From Deltaproteobacteria bacterium (GTDB lineage Bacteria; Desulfobacterota; DSM-4660; Desulfatiglandales; B25-G16): a stretch of DNA of 35,054 bases. Under the pieces are notes generated by a model. The model was not told the DNA's origin. It made no database searches and worked only from the letters and a program-made list of their open reading frames with translations. The position numbers and the translations under genes are program-made. Of this stretch, positions 17,107-25,681 are shown in pieces (position 1 is the first letter of the stretch; each line of letters starts with the position of its first letter). Location: assembly GCA_019310725.1 (NCBI GenBank), contig JAFDDT010000007.1:1-35054 (forward strand), given 5' to 3'.

Positions 17107-18012
17107 TTGTTGGAGAAAAGATTCTATATCGTCCTGAGCACAATTTTTGTGCTTCTCCTTGTGTTTCTTGTTGGATGCGCAACAGGCCCCTCAATGTTTT
17201 CCCGGGCACTGTCGTATAATGAGTGGCCAAAGAAACGTGTTATGGTGATGCCGGTAATAAATCTTACCGGACTGGCCTCAGATGAACGGGTTGATGCGGT
17301 GAGCGTGGAGGTCAGCACCATTTTGCAAGAAAGTGGATTGTTTATTGTTTACCAGCACAATAATACGACAAAGCCTTATTCCTTTCAGGTTGGTAAGCCA
17401 GTTGATCCAGAGTTAGTAAGGGTTTCCCAGGACAGGGGCATAAATGCTCTTATCTTTGAAACGGTGAACCCCATTGAAGTCGATCTGGTCAGAAAGGGAA
17501 TATGGCCATTTAGGAAAAGAGCTCAAAGATTCACTGTATCAGTGAATATAGATATTGTGGATGTCAACACCCGAACCGTAATCCTTGGTGAGGATATTGC
17601 CAAAGAGGTTACCTTTTTAGGTGATGAGATTAGAACAGAGGCAGAAAAAACCCCTTATGCAGAAAAAAAGAGAAAGGCTCTTAAAGAATGTTTGCCGGAA
17701 ATCCTCAAGAAAGCAGCAAAGGACACCACCCATTCGCTGTGTCGTCAGGCATGGAGAGGGAGAATCGTTTCTCTGGATCAGCAGGGAATCATGATCAATG
17801 CCGGCCGCGATGTAGGACTGAGACCAGGCGTTGTTCTTGAGGTCTTCCGCACGGGTGAATGCATTACCTCGTGCACCGGACAAACCTATGAGCTACCGGG
17901 CGTGAAGCTCGGGGAAATAAAAATCGTTAGCCTGAAAACAAGGCTCTCACTCACAAAACCAATCAATGGGAATGGCTTTAAAGTAGGGCAGATCGTGATG
18001 GTAAAGGATTAA
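17107..18012 (+). CDS. Outer-membrane lipoprotein with a FlgT-C-like C-terminal domain
   Basis: The 301-residue protein starts with a basic and hydrophobic signal peptide ending in the lipobox LVGC (Cys24). The residue after the cysteine is Ala rather than Asp, consistent with outer-membrane sorting. Residues 40-110 resemble the opening of CsgG/FlgT-like assembly proteins (KRVMVMPVINLTG). The last 75 residues form a small all-beta module with GLRPGVVLEVFRTGE and FKVGQIVMVKD, as in the FlgT C-terminal domain. The role is not known. It begins with TTG (17107 or 17110) behind AGGAAAGGA, 15 nt after acyP. Its 3' end, from 17860, has a diverged second copy at 28042-28194, so the gene marks the left edge of an inserted block. 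Confidence 0.8.
   Translation: MLEKRFYIVLSTIFVLLLVFLVGCATGPSMFSRALSYNEWPKKRVMVMPVINLTGLASDERVDAVSVEVSTILQESGLFIVYQHNNTTKPYSFQVGKPVDPELVRVSQDRGINALIFETVNPIEVDLVRKGIWPFRKRAQRFTVSVNIDIVDVNTRTVILGEDIAKEVTFLGDEIRTEAEKTPYAEKKRKALKECLPEILKKAAKDTTHSLCRQAWRGRIVSLDQQGIMINAGRDVGLRPGVVLEVFRTGECITSCTGQTYELPGVKLGEIKIVSLKTRLSLTKPINGNGFKVGQIVMVKD
17860..18012 (+). repeat. Left copy of a direct repeat: 3' end of the lipoprotein gene
   Basis: These 153 bases (51 codons including TAA) align without gaps to 28042-28194. I count 110 of 153 identical bases and 37 of 50 identical residues. Two blocks are strictly identical: a 16-bp stretch beginning ATGGCTTTAAAG, and the last 12 bases GTAAAGGATTAA. Most differences are at third codon positions. 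The two copies bracket about 10 kb. Confidence 0.85.
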
Positions 18013-18020
18013 AACTTTCC

Positions 18021-18049
18021 TGGACTGTTTTTTCGGGTGAAACTATAAC
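18021..18049 (+). promoter_or_regulatory. Predicted promoter of the molybdenum hydroxylase operon
   Basis: TGGACT (18021-18026), a 17-bp spacer and TATAAC (18044-18049) lie just after the lipoprotein stop codon. A start near 18056 would leave a very short leader ending in the AAGGAGG ribosome binding site of the first gene. No operator or riboswitch structure is visible. This is a prediction from sequence match only. Confidence 0.45.
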
Positions 18050-18068
18050 TTATCAAGGAGGAACGGGA

Positions 18069-19214
18069 ATGCGGGCAATAGTGATAGGAGGAACGGGAGG
18101 TATGGGCCAGGGGGTCGCCCGGGATCTCATCAAGCAGGACAAAATTACAAATGTCACTCTTGGTGATATCAATATAGACCCGGGTAGGGTGCAGGACAAG
18201 CTGCGTGCCAGCGATAAGGTATCACTCATCAGAGTTGATGTAAACGACCATGATGGCATGGTCGGAGCAATAAGAGAAAACGATGTTGTCATCAACTGCG
18301 CCGGGCCGTTCTACAAGACGGCTGTGGCGGTGGCCAGGGCAGCGGTTGAGGCAAGGGTCAATTATATCGACATCTGCGATGACTATGAGGCCGTCCCCAT
18401 ACTTTTTTCTTCTGCTGACATCGATAAGGCCGCCAAAGAGGCTGGGATAACCGTCCTGACAGGAATGGGTTCTGACCCGGGCACGAACAACGTATTAGTC
18501 AAATGGTATGCGAGTCAACTGGATCGTGTTGATGAGATCCACTTATTCTGGGTGGTAAGTATCGCCGAGCTCTCTGGTGCTGCATGGGATCATAGCCTCC
18601 ACATGGTTACAGGTAAAATACCCCAGTATCTGGATGGAAAGCTTGAATACGTTGATGGTGGTACTGGCGAGGAGACGGCTCAATTCCTTGAACCCCTTGG
18701 CACATGTGTGGTTCGCTTCGTGGGCCACCCGCAGCCGATCACGATACCCCGATACATTGAAGGGGTGAAAAAGGTGGTTATAAAAGGGGCCCTCATACCA
18801 TTATGGGTAGATGAATTAATCAAGGAGCAGAAGCAGACAGGCTTTCTCAGTACGGAACCTGTAGAGGTCAGGGGGACAAAGGTTGCACCATATGATCTGA
18901 CATTGAAGCTTTGGGACACGATCCCCAAGAGCAGGGATAATGGGCCTGCCGCTTCCGGCCTGAAGGTAATCGTAAAAGGTGAGAGGGAGGGAAAGGGCGT
19001 GACATACACCGCCGATATAGTGGGCAGGATGGCGCCAGGAACGGGTCTTCCCGCCTCGATCGCCGCCCTCATGATGGATGCGGGTGACGTTACGGTTAAA
19101 GGCGTGGTAGCCCCGGAAGGTTGCATCGATCCGGAAAAATTTCTCGCTGCGTTGCTACAAAGGGGCGCTAAGATACATCAAACGGAAACGATAGAATCCA
19201 TGTTTGCACTTTGA
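18069..19214 (+). CDS. Saccharopine dehydrogenase-family oxidoreductase
   Basis: The 381-residue protein belongs to the saccharopine dehydrogenase/reductase superfamily (Lys9-like), NAD(P)-dependent enzymes that form or cleave secondary-amine bonds between amino acids and keto acids, or act on related imines. The N-terminal Rossmann loop is GGTGGMGQG (7-15). It is followed by INCAGPF and by a conserved YIDICDDYEAVPIL segment. The middle has GMGSDPGTNNVLVKWYA, the family's catalytic-domain entry. Its exact substrate cannot be read. It is the first gene of a tight plus-strand operon, behind AAGGAGG, and the neighbouring aminotransferase suggests a shared amino compound as substrate (inference). 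Confidence 0.85.
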   Translation: MRAIVIGGTGGMGQGVARDLIKQDKITNVTLGDINIDPGRVQDKLRASDKVSLIRVDVNDHDGMVGAIRENDVVINCAGPFYKTAVAVARAAVEARVNYIDICDDYEAVPILFSSADIDKAAKEAGITVLTGMGSDPGTNNVLVKWYASQLDRVDEIHLFWVVSIAELSGAAWDHSLHMVTGKIPQYLDGKLEYVDGGTGEETAQFLEPLGTCVVRFVGHPQPITIPRYIEGVKKVVIKGALIPLWVDELIKEQKQTGFLSTEPVEVRGTKVAPYDLTLKLWDTIPKSRDNGPAASGLKVIVKGEREGKGVTYTADIVGRMAPGTGLPASIAALMMDAGDVTVKGVVAPEGCIDPEKFLAALLQRGAKIHQTETIESMFAL

Positions 19215-19228
19215 AAGGAGGATATTGC

Positions 19229-20485
19229 ATGAAAGAGACTGAAAAACTTAACATAACAAGAAGTCTAGAGCTTTTTGAAGAGGGAAAAACATTGATTCCC
19301 GGCGGTGTCCTTGGCGCAAGAAAGCCCAGCGATTTTATCATGGGAGAGTATCCTATCTTCCTAGAATACGGTAAGGGTTGCAGGTTAACCGATGTTGACG
19401 GAAACGAATATATCGACTTCCTTTGTGGCTATGGACCGATTATCCTGGGCTACAGGGAAAAAGAGGTTGATGATGCTGTCATACAGCAGATAAAAAACAA
19501 GAGTTTCTGTTTCACTCTTACCCAACCATATCAGAATGAGCTCGCAAAAAAATTGAACGAGCTTATTCCCAGCGCGGAACTGAGTATCTTTTTAAAAACC
19601 GGTTCAGATGCCACTACGGCGAGCATTCGCATTGCAAGGGCATACACAAACCGGGTCAAGGTTATGAGATGTGGCTACCACGGATGGCATGATTGGTGTG
19701 TTGAGATGAAGGGGGGAATCCCTGAAAAGCTTTACGAGGATGTCTATGAATTCCATTATAACGAGCTTGACCATCTAGAAGATCTCATGAAAAAGTATGG
19801 CGATCAGACAGCAGCGATCATTATGACCCCCTTCGGGCACCACCTCCACCAGAAGATGCAGACACCGAAGCTGGGATTCCTTGAAGGTGTAAGGAAGCTT
19901 GCCGACAAATACGGTGCTGTTCTAGTCTTTGATGAGGTACGTACCTGCTTCAGGCTCAGAATGGGAGGGGCACAGGAACTTTATGGGGTTACCCCTGATT
20001 TGACGGTCCTTGGGAAAGGGATGGCCAACGGTTACGAGATCAGTGTTGTTACAGGAAAAAAGGCTGTAATGATGGCCGCGGCATCTAAACTTTTTATCTC
20101 TTCCACTTTCTTCCCGAACAGTCTCGGGTATATTGCCGCCCTGAAAACGATTGAAATCATGGAGCGCGACAAAGTCATTGACAATATATGGGCAAAAGGT
20201 GGTGCTTTCCTGAAAAAGATCCAAAATATCATAGACAAGCATGACATTGGAGCCGAGCTAAGCGGCGTTGAGCCCATGTTTTTCATAACCTTCAAGAAGG
20301 ATGAGGCTAATACCCGAAAAGGCAGGAGGGATGATTTCTATACTCAACTTATCCGCAAGGGCTTCTTTTTTACACCACATCATCACGCATATATTTGCTA
20401 TAGGCATACCGAGGAAGATCTGGACAAGACGGCTCAGGCAATAGAAGAGTCCATGGCGTATGTACACGATAAATATGCCCGTTAG
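19229..20485 (+). CDS. Class III PLP-dependent aminotransferase, glutamate-1-semialdehyde aminomutase-like
   Basis: This 418-residue enzyme is in the HemL-like branch of class III aminotransferases. Features in order: LIPGGVLGARKP near residue 22; GNEYIDFLCGYGPIILGY (58-75); the cofactor phosphate loop TGSDATTASIRIARAYT (124-140); the cofactor stacking region GYHGWHDW (149-156); FDEVRT (234-239); and the PLP lysine Lys263 in LGKGMANGYEIS. Its operon context does not suggest heme synthesis, so a catabolic aminotransferase or aminomutase for a short amino compound is more likely (inference). The ATG at 19229 is chosen because AAAGGAGG precedes it; the frame opens slightly earlier at a TTG overlapping the previous stop codon. 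Confidence 0.88.
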   Translation: MKETEKLNITRSLELFEEGKTLIPGGVLGARKPSDFIMGEYPIFLEYGKGCRLTDVDGNEYIDFLCGYGPIILGYREKEVDDAVIQQIKNKSFCFTLTQPYQNELAKKLNELIPSAELSIFLKTGSDATTASIRIARAYTNRVKVMRCGYHGWHDWCVEMKGGIPEKLYEDVYEFHYNELDHLEDLMKKYGDQTAAIIMTPFGHHLHQKMQTPKLGFLEGVRKLADKYGAVLVFDEVRTCFRLRMGGAQELYGVTPDLTVLGKGMANGYEISVVTGKKAVMMAAASKLFISSTFFPNSLGYIAALKTIEIMERDKVIDNIWAKGGAFLKKIQNIIDKHDIGAELSGVEPMFFITFKKDEANTRKGRRDDFYTQLIRKGFFFTPHHHAYICYRHTEEDLDKTAQAIEESMAYVHDKYAR

Positions 20486-20547
20486 TCCGGCATGAACAAG
20501 GTGGAGCAATCATATCTAGCAAGGTGAACGTTTTATGGGGGGTATCG

Positions 20548-22827
20548 ATGGAAAATGAATTTACAACTGTTGGCAAGCGTGTCGTGAGGAGTGATTCGCT
20601 TGCCAAGGTTACAGGCGAGGCATACTACACCGCAGACATAAAGCTTCCCGGGATGCTTATAGCGAAGGTATTGAGAAGCCCATATCCTCATGCCAAAATT
20701 CTTCACATTGACTTGAAACGTGCCCTGAAAGTGCCGGGGGTGAAGGCTGCCATCAGTGGTTTTGACACTTACGGGATAAAGTGGGGTGTTTTTCGGTATA
20801 CGAAGGATCACCCTATGTTGCCTACGGACAAGGTCCGCTACATCGGTGAAGACGTGGCTGCAGTCGCCGCGGTTGACGAGGAAACAGCACTGGAAGCCCT
20901 TTCCTATATCAGAGTGGACTATGAACCGCTGCCTGCTGTCTTTGATCCCGAGGAAGCCATGCAGGAGGGGGCACCACAGATCCATAACGAGTTTGCAAAC
21001 AACATCAACATCCATGTTCATATTGATGTGGGTAAAGTTGATGAGGCCATGAAAAATGCATTTTTAGTGAGAGAGGATACGTTTAAGGCAGCCGGCGAGG
21101 CGTACGCAATGATGGAACCTTACGCGGTTGTCGCCTCGCACAAAAATGGTTTTCTCGATCTGTGGATGCCGAACGCCGGGCCCCATGTCCGGGCCAAGGC
21201 ACTCTCGAACCTCCTTAAGATACCCCTTAACAGGGTGCGTATCCGTCATATTAACTCCGGAGGTGCATTTGGCGGTCGCTCGGAGGTATCACCTGGTGAT
21301 CTAATAGCATCGCTTTTGTCCATCAAGGCTGGCGGGCCGGTGAAGCTTGCACTTTCCAGGGAAGAAAATGCTATAAGCACGAGACAGGTGCACGACATGA
21401 TTGCCATGGTAAAGACGGGCATGAAAAAGGACGGCACCATCGTGGCGAAAGATTACCGGGTGGTCTATGATGGTGGTGCCTACAGCTCGACCGGTCCTAT
21501 CGCCACGTCGGTTCCGTTCTATGTTTATGAGGAATGCTACCGGTTCCCAAATGTCCGCTATAACGGGTACCGCGTATTTACAAACAAAGGGATACGAGGA
21601 ATGTACGGTTGCCATGGGAGGGCCTTTCTTGCAGGCAACGAGGCGCAGATGGACTTCATGGCAAATGAACTCGGCATGGACCCCGTGGAAATACGGCTCA
21701 AGAACGGTCTGACATCAGGAGAGATAACGGCAACAAAATCAAAGATTACAAGCTGCGGCCTCAAAGAAACCATACAAAAATCCTCAGAAAGAACGGGATT
21801 CAAAAAGAAGTGGGCCAAAACACAAAAATTCAAAGGGATAGGCATGGGATGCGTGGCCATGATGTGTGGTTTTCCCATGGGCTTCCGTTCCGGATCATCG
21901 TGCTATGTCAAGATGAACGATGACGGCCAGGTGACGCTCGTAACGGGACTCGTTGATAATGGACAGGGAAACGAATCGCTGGCAATTCAGATTGCCTCCG
22001 AGGTCCTCGGTGTTCCTATGGAGGACATCAACCTCATAAATGCAGACACAGAGGTGACGAACCTCGACCCTGGTGCTTACTCGCAAGCGGCTACCTTTGT
22101 GGGGGCAAATGCCGTGAAGGTTGCCTGTGAGAATGCCCGTAGAAAGATTGTTTCTATTGCTGCTCAAAAGCTTGGCGTTAGGGAAGCCGACATCGTCCTT
22201 AAGAACCGTGTGGCCTATTCCAAGAAAACACCCGATAACAAAATGCCTATCTCGTGGGTAGTGCGGGAGGCCTTTTTCCGGGGAGATCCGATCGTCGCCA
22301 CGGGTTCTTTTTTCCCAAAGATCGATTTTGAGAGAGAATGGGTGTCAAGGCCATGGGGACAGATGGCAGGAACATTCTCTTTTGGTACATCCGTGGCAGA
22401 GGTTGTTATCGATAGAGAGACCGGTAAGGTCACGATTCCGCATTTTACAGCGGCGCACGATTGCGGGCGCCCAATCAATCCAATGGCAGTGGAGGGACAG
22501 ATGGAAGGTTCAATCCAGCAGGCGGGTGTTGCAACGATCATGGAAGGGAATCTCTGGGAAAGGGGTTTTCTGTTAAACCCTGATCTTTTGGAATATAAGG
22601 TCCCCCTTGCATGCGACATGCCCGACATAGAAACGATCATTGTGAGCTCCAGAGACCCTGAAGGACCCTTCGGAGCAAAAGAAGGAGGTCTTACCATCCG
22701 GATGAATGCACACAGCGCGGTTGCCTGTGCCGTGGCGAACGCCACGGGTACTCTTTTCCGTGAGCTCCCACTGACGCCTGACAGGGTTTTGGATGCCTTG
22801 GAACGAAAGAAGGGGATTAAGCGATGA
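20548..22827 (+). CDS. Molybdenum hydroxylase large (Mo-cofactor) subunit, 4-hydroxybenzoyl-CoA reductase/xanthine dehydrogenase family
   Basis: This 759-residue subunit would hold the molybdopterin cytosine dinucleotide cofactor and the substrate pocket. It has the N-terminal aldehyde oxidase a/b hammerhead domain (VTGEAYYTADI), then Mo-cofactor motifs: GGAFGGR at 238-244, a DNGQGNESLAIQIASEVLG segment, and GAYSQAATFVGANAV. Near the C terminus most family members have G-x-G-E after GAK, with the catalytic base glutamate. Here the sequence is GAKEGGL (709-715), with Leu715 in the aligned place, so catalysis may differ. The ATG at 20548 is chosen because GGGGGG precedes it; the frame opens at an upstream GTG. 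The three subunit genes overlap by ATGA junctions, implying one complex. Confidence 0.9.
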   Translation: MENEFTTVGKRVVRSDSLAKVTGEAYYTADIKLPGMLIAKVLRSPYPHAKILHIDLKRALKVPGVKAAISGFDTYGIKWGVFRYTKDHPMLPTDKVRYIGEDVAAVAAVDEETALEALSYIRVDYEPLPAVFDPEEAMQEGAPQIHNEFANNINIHVHIDVGKVDEAMKNAFLVREDTFKAAGEAYAMMEPYAVVASHKNGFLDLWMPNAGPHVRAKALSNLLKIPLNRVRIRHINSGGAFGGRSEVSPGDLIASLLSIKAGGPVKLALSREENAISTRQVHDMIAMVKTGMKKDGTIVAKDYRVVYDGGAYSSTGPIATSVPFYVYEECYRFPNVRYNGYRVFTNKGIRGMYGCHGRAFLAGNEAQMDFMANELGMDPVEIRLKNGLTSGEITATKSKITSCGLKETIQKSSERTGFKKKWAKTQKFKGIGMGCVAMMCGFPMGFRSGSSCYVKMNDDGQVTLVTGLVDNGQGNESLAIQIASEVLGVPMEDINLINADTEVTNLDPGAYSQAATFVGANAVKVACENARRKIVSIAAQKLGVREADIVLKNRVAYSKKTPDNKMPISWVVREAFFRGDPIVATGSFFPKIDFEREWVSRPWGQMAGTFSFGTSVAEVVIDRETGKVTIPHFTAAHDCGRPINPMAVEGQMEGSIQQAGVATIMEGNLWERGFLLNPDLLEYKVPLACDMPDIETIIVSSRDPEGPFGAKEGGLTIRMNAHSAVACAVANATGTLFRELPLTPDRVLDALERKKGIKR

Positions 22828-23768
22828 TTTTACCAAAATTTGAATACAAGAAGGCCGGGAATATTGCCAAGGCGATCGCATTTTATGAACTCTACAACGG
22901 ACAGGCCCGTTATCTTGCAGGCGGGACAGACCTCATCCCCTTGGTAAAACTTAGGTTATCAACAGCGATGGCTATCATCGATCTCAAGGGAATCAAAGAA
23001 TTGAAAGCTATTTCTCACCAGGGCGGGTGGCTGCTAATCGGTGCAAACGTTACACTCTTCGAACTAAAGAACAACGACACGGTGAGAGAATATTTCCCCG
23101 CACTCTATGAATCGCTTGATGCAACCTCCTGCGAGACACTCCAAATGCGGGGTACAATCGGAGGGAACATTCTCCAGGACACGCGCTGTCTGCTCTATAA
23201 TAAAACCCTGGAGTGGAGAACGGCACGTGGGTTCTGTTTCAAAATGGGAGGCGAAACATGTAACGTTGTCCCCAATGCAAGGGCATGTTTTTCAAATTAT
23301 TGCAGCGACAATGCTCTGTCACTTATTGCCCTCTCGGCGAGTGTGAAGCTTTCCGGTCCACAGGGAGAGAGAAAGATGCGGTTGGAGGAGATCTTCAGTG
23401 GAGACGGAAGGAACCCGTTTACGCTTATGCCCGGAGAAATTCTCACGGAAATACTTATCCCCATGAAAAGGTCGAAAGGTGCATACAAAAAATTGAGGGT
23501 TCGGGACTCCATCGATTATCCTTTACTTGGTGTGGCTGTTTCCATTAAGGGCAAGACAGGCAGGGTCTGTGTTGGGGGTATCGGGCCGACCCCCCTTGTT
23601 TATAACCTTAAGGACATAAACGGCAGCACTTTCAAGGATGTCGCGGAAAAGGCATACAGTGATGCGAGGCCGGTATCGAACACAACGCTTTCCCCGGATT
23701 ACCGGAAGAAAATGGTAAGCGTCCTCATTCAAAGGGCAAGCAAAAAAGTTCTACAGGAGGGGAAATGA
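22824..23768 (+). CDS. FAD-binding subunit with an extra [4Fe-4S] insertion, 4-hydroxybenzoyl-CoA reductase beta-like
   Basis: This 314-residue subunit passes electrons between the iron-sulfur and flavin sites. FAD motifs are AGGTDLIP (32-39) and GTIGGNI (110-116). Directly after the second motif is an insertion with cysteines at 122, 138, 146 and 155, spaced C-x15-C-x7-C-x8-C. Ordinary xanthine dehydrogenase FAD subunits lack this. It is the insertion that binds an additional [4Fe-4S] cluster in 4-hydroxybenzoyl-CoA reductase beta subunits (HcrB), an enzyme that works in the reducing direction. A further Cys160 follows. The start overlaps the Mo subunit stop by four bases. The substrate remains unproven. 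Confidence 0.9.
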   Translation: MILPKFEYKKAGNIAKAIAFYELYNGQARYLAGGTDLIPLVKLRLSTAMAIIDLKGIKELKAISHQGGWLLIGANVTLFELKNNDTVREYFPALYESLDATSCETLQMRGTIGGNILQDTRCLLYNKTLEWRTARGFCFKMGGETCNVVPNARACFSNYCSDNALSLIALSASVKLSGPQGERKMRLEEIFSGDGRNPFTLMPGEILTEILIPMKRSKGAYKKLRVRDSIDYPLLGVAVSIKGKTGRVCVGGIGPTPLVYNLKDINGSTFKDVAEKAYSDARPVSNTTLSPDYRKKMVSVLIQRASKKVLQEGK

Positions 23769-24238
23769 TGAAGACGATGAAGGTAACCTTTCGTGTAAAC
23801 GATGAAAAAGTAACTCTCCAGGTAAGGCCTTACGAGACCCTCCTCGAAACTCTTCGGGAAAGGCTTGATCTTATCGGGGCGAAAGAGGCCTGTGTAATGG
23901 GTGCCTGCGGGACCTGTACAGTCGTTGTGAACGGCATACCACTTCGTTCCTGTCTTGTGCTTACGCCGGAGGTGGATGGCGCATCAGTCACTACGGTCGA
24001 AGGACTCAAAAAGGATGAAAAACTCCATCCACTCCAGGAGGCCTTCATGGAGAAAGGCGCCGTTCAATGCGGTTTCTGTACCTCTGGTATGCTCATGACG
24101 GCGAAGGCGCTTCTTGACAGGAACAAAAGGCCGACCAAAAAAGAGATAACCAAGACGATATCCTCGAATATCTGTCGGTGCACCGGCTACAAAAAAATCG
24201 TAGAGGCCGTCGAGGAGGCAGCAAAAAAGAGTATATAA
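23765..24238 (+). CDS. [2Fe-2S] subunit of the molybdenum hydroxylase
   Basis: This 157-residue electron-transfer subunit (CoxS/HcrC type) carries two [2Fe-2S] clusters. The plant-ferredoxin-like N-terminal cluster is bound by Cys43, Cys48, Cys51 and Cys63 (ACVMGACGTC). The helical C-terminal cluster is bound by Cys102, Cys105, Cys137 and Cys139 (QCGFCTSGM and CRCTGY). All eight ligands are present. The ATG overlaps the FAD subunit stop in an ATGATG context behind AGGAGG, so the start is either 23765 or 23768. It is the last gene of the operon. No maturation gene (XdhC or MocA type) follows, so cofactor insertion must rely on genes elsewhere. Confidence 0.95.
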   Translation: MMKTMKVTFRVNDEKVTLQVRPYETLLETLRERLDLIGAKEACVMGACGTCTVVVNGIPLRSCLVLTPEVDGASVTTVEGLKKDEKLHPLQEAFMEKGAVQCGFCTSGMLMTAKALLDRNKRPTKKEITKTISSNICRCTGYKKIVEAVEEAAKKSI

Positions 24239-24391
24239 ATCATTTTGCCTCTATAAAAACAAGAAGTAAAAAAGATTGGAAAGGTAACAAAGCTTGGGAT
24301 ATTGCAATCTATTTTGCAAGAGACCTTTATGGTTCAAGCTGAAAGGAGCCTAGCAATTTTTTCGGTGGCAGTTCAGGCGCCACTACTCCGA

Positions 24392-25681
24392 TTAGAAATA
24401 ACCTTTTATCTCATTTACGATCGACCAATATCTCCAGTACGGAAGGATTGTCAGTTTGAGATCCTCTATTTTTTCAATTCTATCGATATCTTTTGAAATT
24501 ATTAGAGCCTGCTTACATCTGAAGCGTTTCATAAATCTTATTAAGGGCTTTAAATCTTTCATTTTGATCTTTTGCCTGATCTTGATTTCAACGGGTAATA
24601 CCATACGTTGACTCTCCAGAATGAGATCCACTTCTTCTTTCTGTGGGGATCGGTAAAAAAATTGTGCCTTAAAAAGATTGGCAAAATAGCCTTCAAGCAG
24701 ATAGCGATATTCAGACTCACCTGGCCTTAGCGCTAACATGAATCCAGCATTAGAAAGATAGATTCGCTTTAGTTTCTTTTCACTGGTAAGCCGATTTTTT
24801 GAAAAATTATACAATTTGGTTATCAATAATGAATAGTCCAGATATGAAATATAGTTCGAGATTGTGCGCTGGTCCACTTTCAAGTCATTACCCAGATTCC
24901 TGTAATCCAAGTAGATACCTGGTATGTCCGCGACTATTTGCAGCAGTCGGAAAAGGAGTTGGGGCCGATTTATGGTAAATGCCTCGGGAATATCTCTAAA
25001 AACAACCCGTTCAAGTAGGCTTTCTCTGAAATATTTTTTAAGTGCAAAGTCATCGAAATTCACAGCCTCGATAAACCCGCCTATTTTTAAATAGTCTTCC
25101 AAAAGTCTTACTATTTCCCGTTTGTACAAATCTTCTCTTGTCCTGTCGATTGAAATTCCCTTAAATGCGATAAACTCATCAAATGAAAAGGACTCAACAC
25201 AGAATTCAAAAAAACGACCCGCCAAACTTTCCTTAATGTCTTTTTTTAACACAAGAGCTGCCGATCCTGATAAGATGATCTTGAGATTCGGATAGCGGTC
25301 ATAGATAATCTTAATCTTATTGAACCAGTCATAATGTTTTTGAATCTCATCCAGAAAGAGATATATTTTTTTTTGCTCCTCCAATCCTTGCCTTAGGATA
25401 TCTTGTTGATATATATCGATAAGCTGGTTCAGATCAAAAGCCTGTTCGTCAAATGAAAAATACAGTATACGAAAAGGGGAGATATCTCTTTCTCTGAGTA
25501 GATGATCAATGATTTGATACATCAGAGTTGTCTTGCCAGAGCGTCTTAAGCCGTAGAGGATAATGATTTGTCTGTAATCTAAGAATGAAAGGATCTCGCC
25601 AAGAATCTCTCGTATCTTTCCGACTTGATTTTTAGGAGCACTTGAGGTCTTCCACCATGGATTGAAGTCATTTAGGGGCAT
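24392..25681 (-). CDS. AAA ATPase with a C-terminal DUF4143 domain
   Basis: This 429-residue protein belongs to the widespread ATPase-DUF4143 group whose function is unproven. It starts with an AAA domain: Walker A GLRRSGKT (44-51), and a Walker B-like FLDEI preceding a sensor segment LSGSAALVLK. The C-terminal half is DUF4143, with a late VDLI...LPVEIK pattern resembling a decayed PD-(D/E)xK nuclease core. Such genes are numerous, often variable between strains, and sit near toxin-antitoxin genes. The ATG at 25681 follows AAGG; an in-frame TTG at 25696 is less likely. It is convergent with the hydroxylase operon. Confidence 0.88.
   Translation of the reverse strand: MPLNDFNPWWKTSSAPKNQVGKIREILGEILSFLDYRQIIILYGLRRSGKTTLMYQIIDHLLRERDISPFRILYFSFDEQAFDLNQLIDIYQQDILRQGLEEQKKIYLFLDEIQKHYDWFNKIKIIYDRYPNLKIILSGSAALVLKKDIKESLAGRFFEFCVESFSFDEFIAFKGISIDRTREDLYKREIVRLLEDYLKIGGFIEAVNFDDFALKKYFRESLLERVVFRDIPEAFTINRPQLLFRLLQIVADIPGIYLDYRNLGNDLKVDQRTISNYISYLDYSLLITKLYNFSKNRLTSEKKLKRIYLSNAGFMLALRPGESEYRYLLEGYFANLFKAQFFYRSPQKEEVDLILESQRMVLPVEIKIRQKIKMKDLKPLIRFMKRFRCKQALIISKDIDRIEKIEDLKLTILPYWRYWSIVNEIKGYF

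Noticed and set aside
19229-20485. Assignment as hemL (heme biosynthesis)
   Set aside because: The fold fits, but the gene sits in a Mo hydroxylase operon with no heme genes, so naming it hemL would overstate the evidence.
20533-21021. 162-codon frame on the minus strand opposite the Mo subunit gene
   Set aside because: It is a shadow of a clearly coding plus-strand gene.
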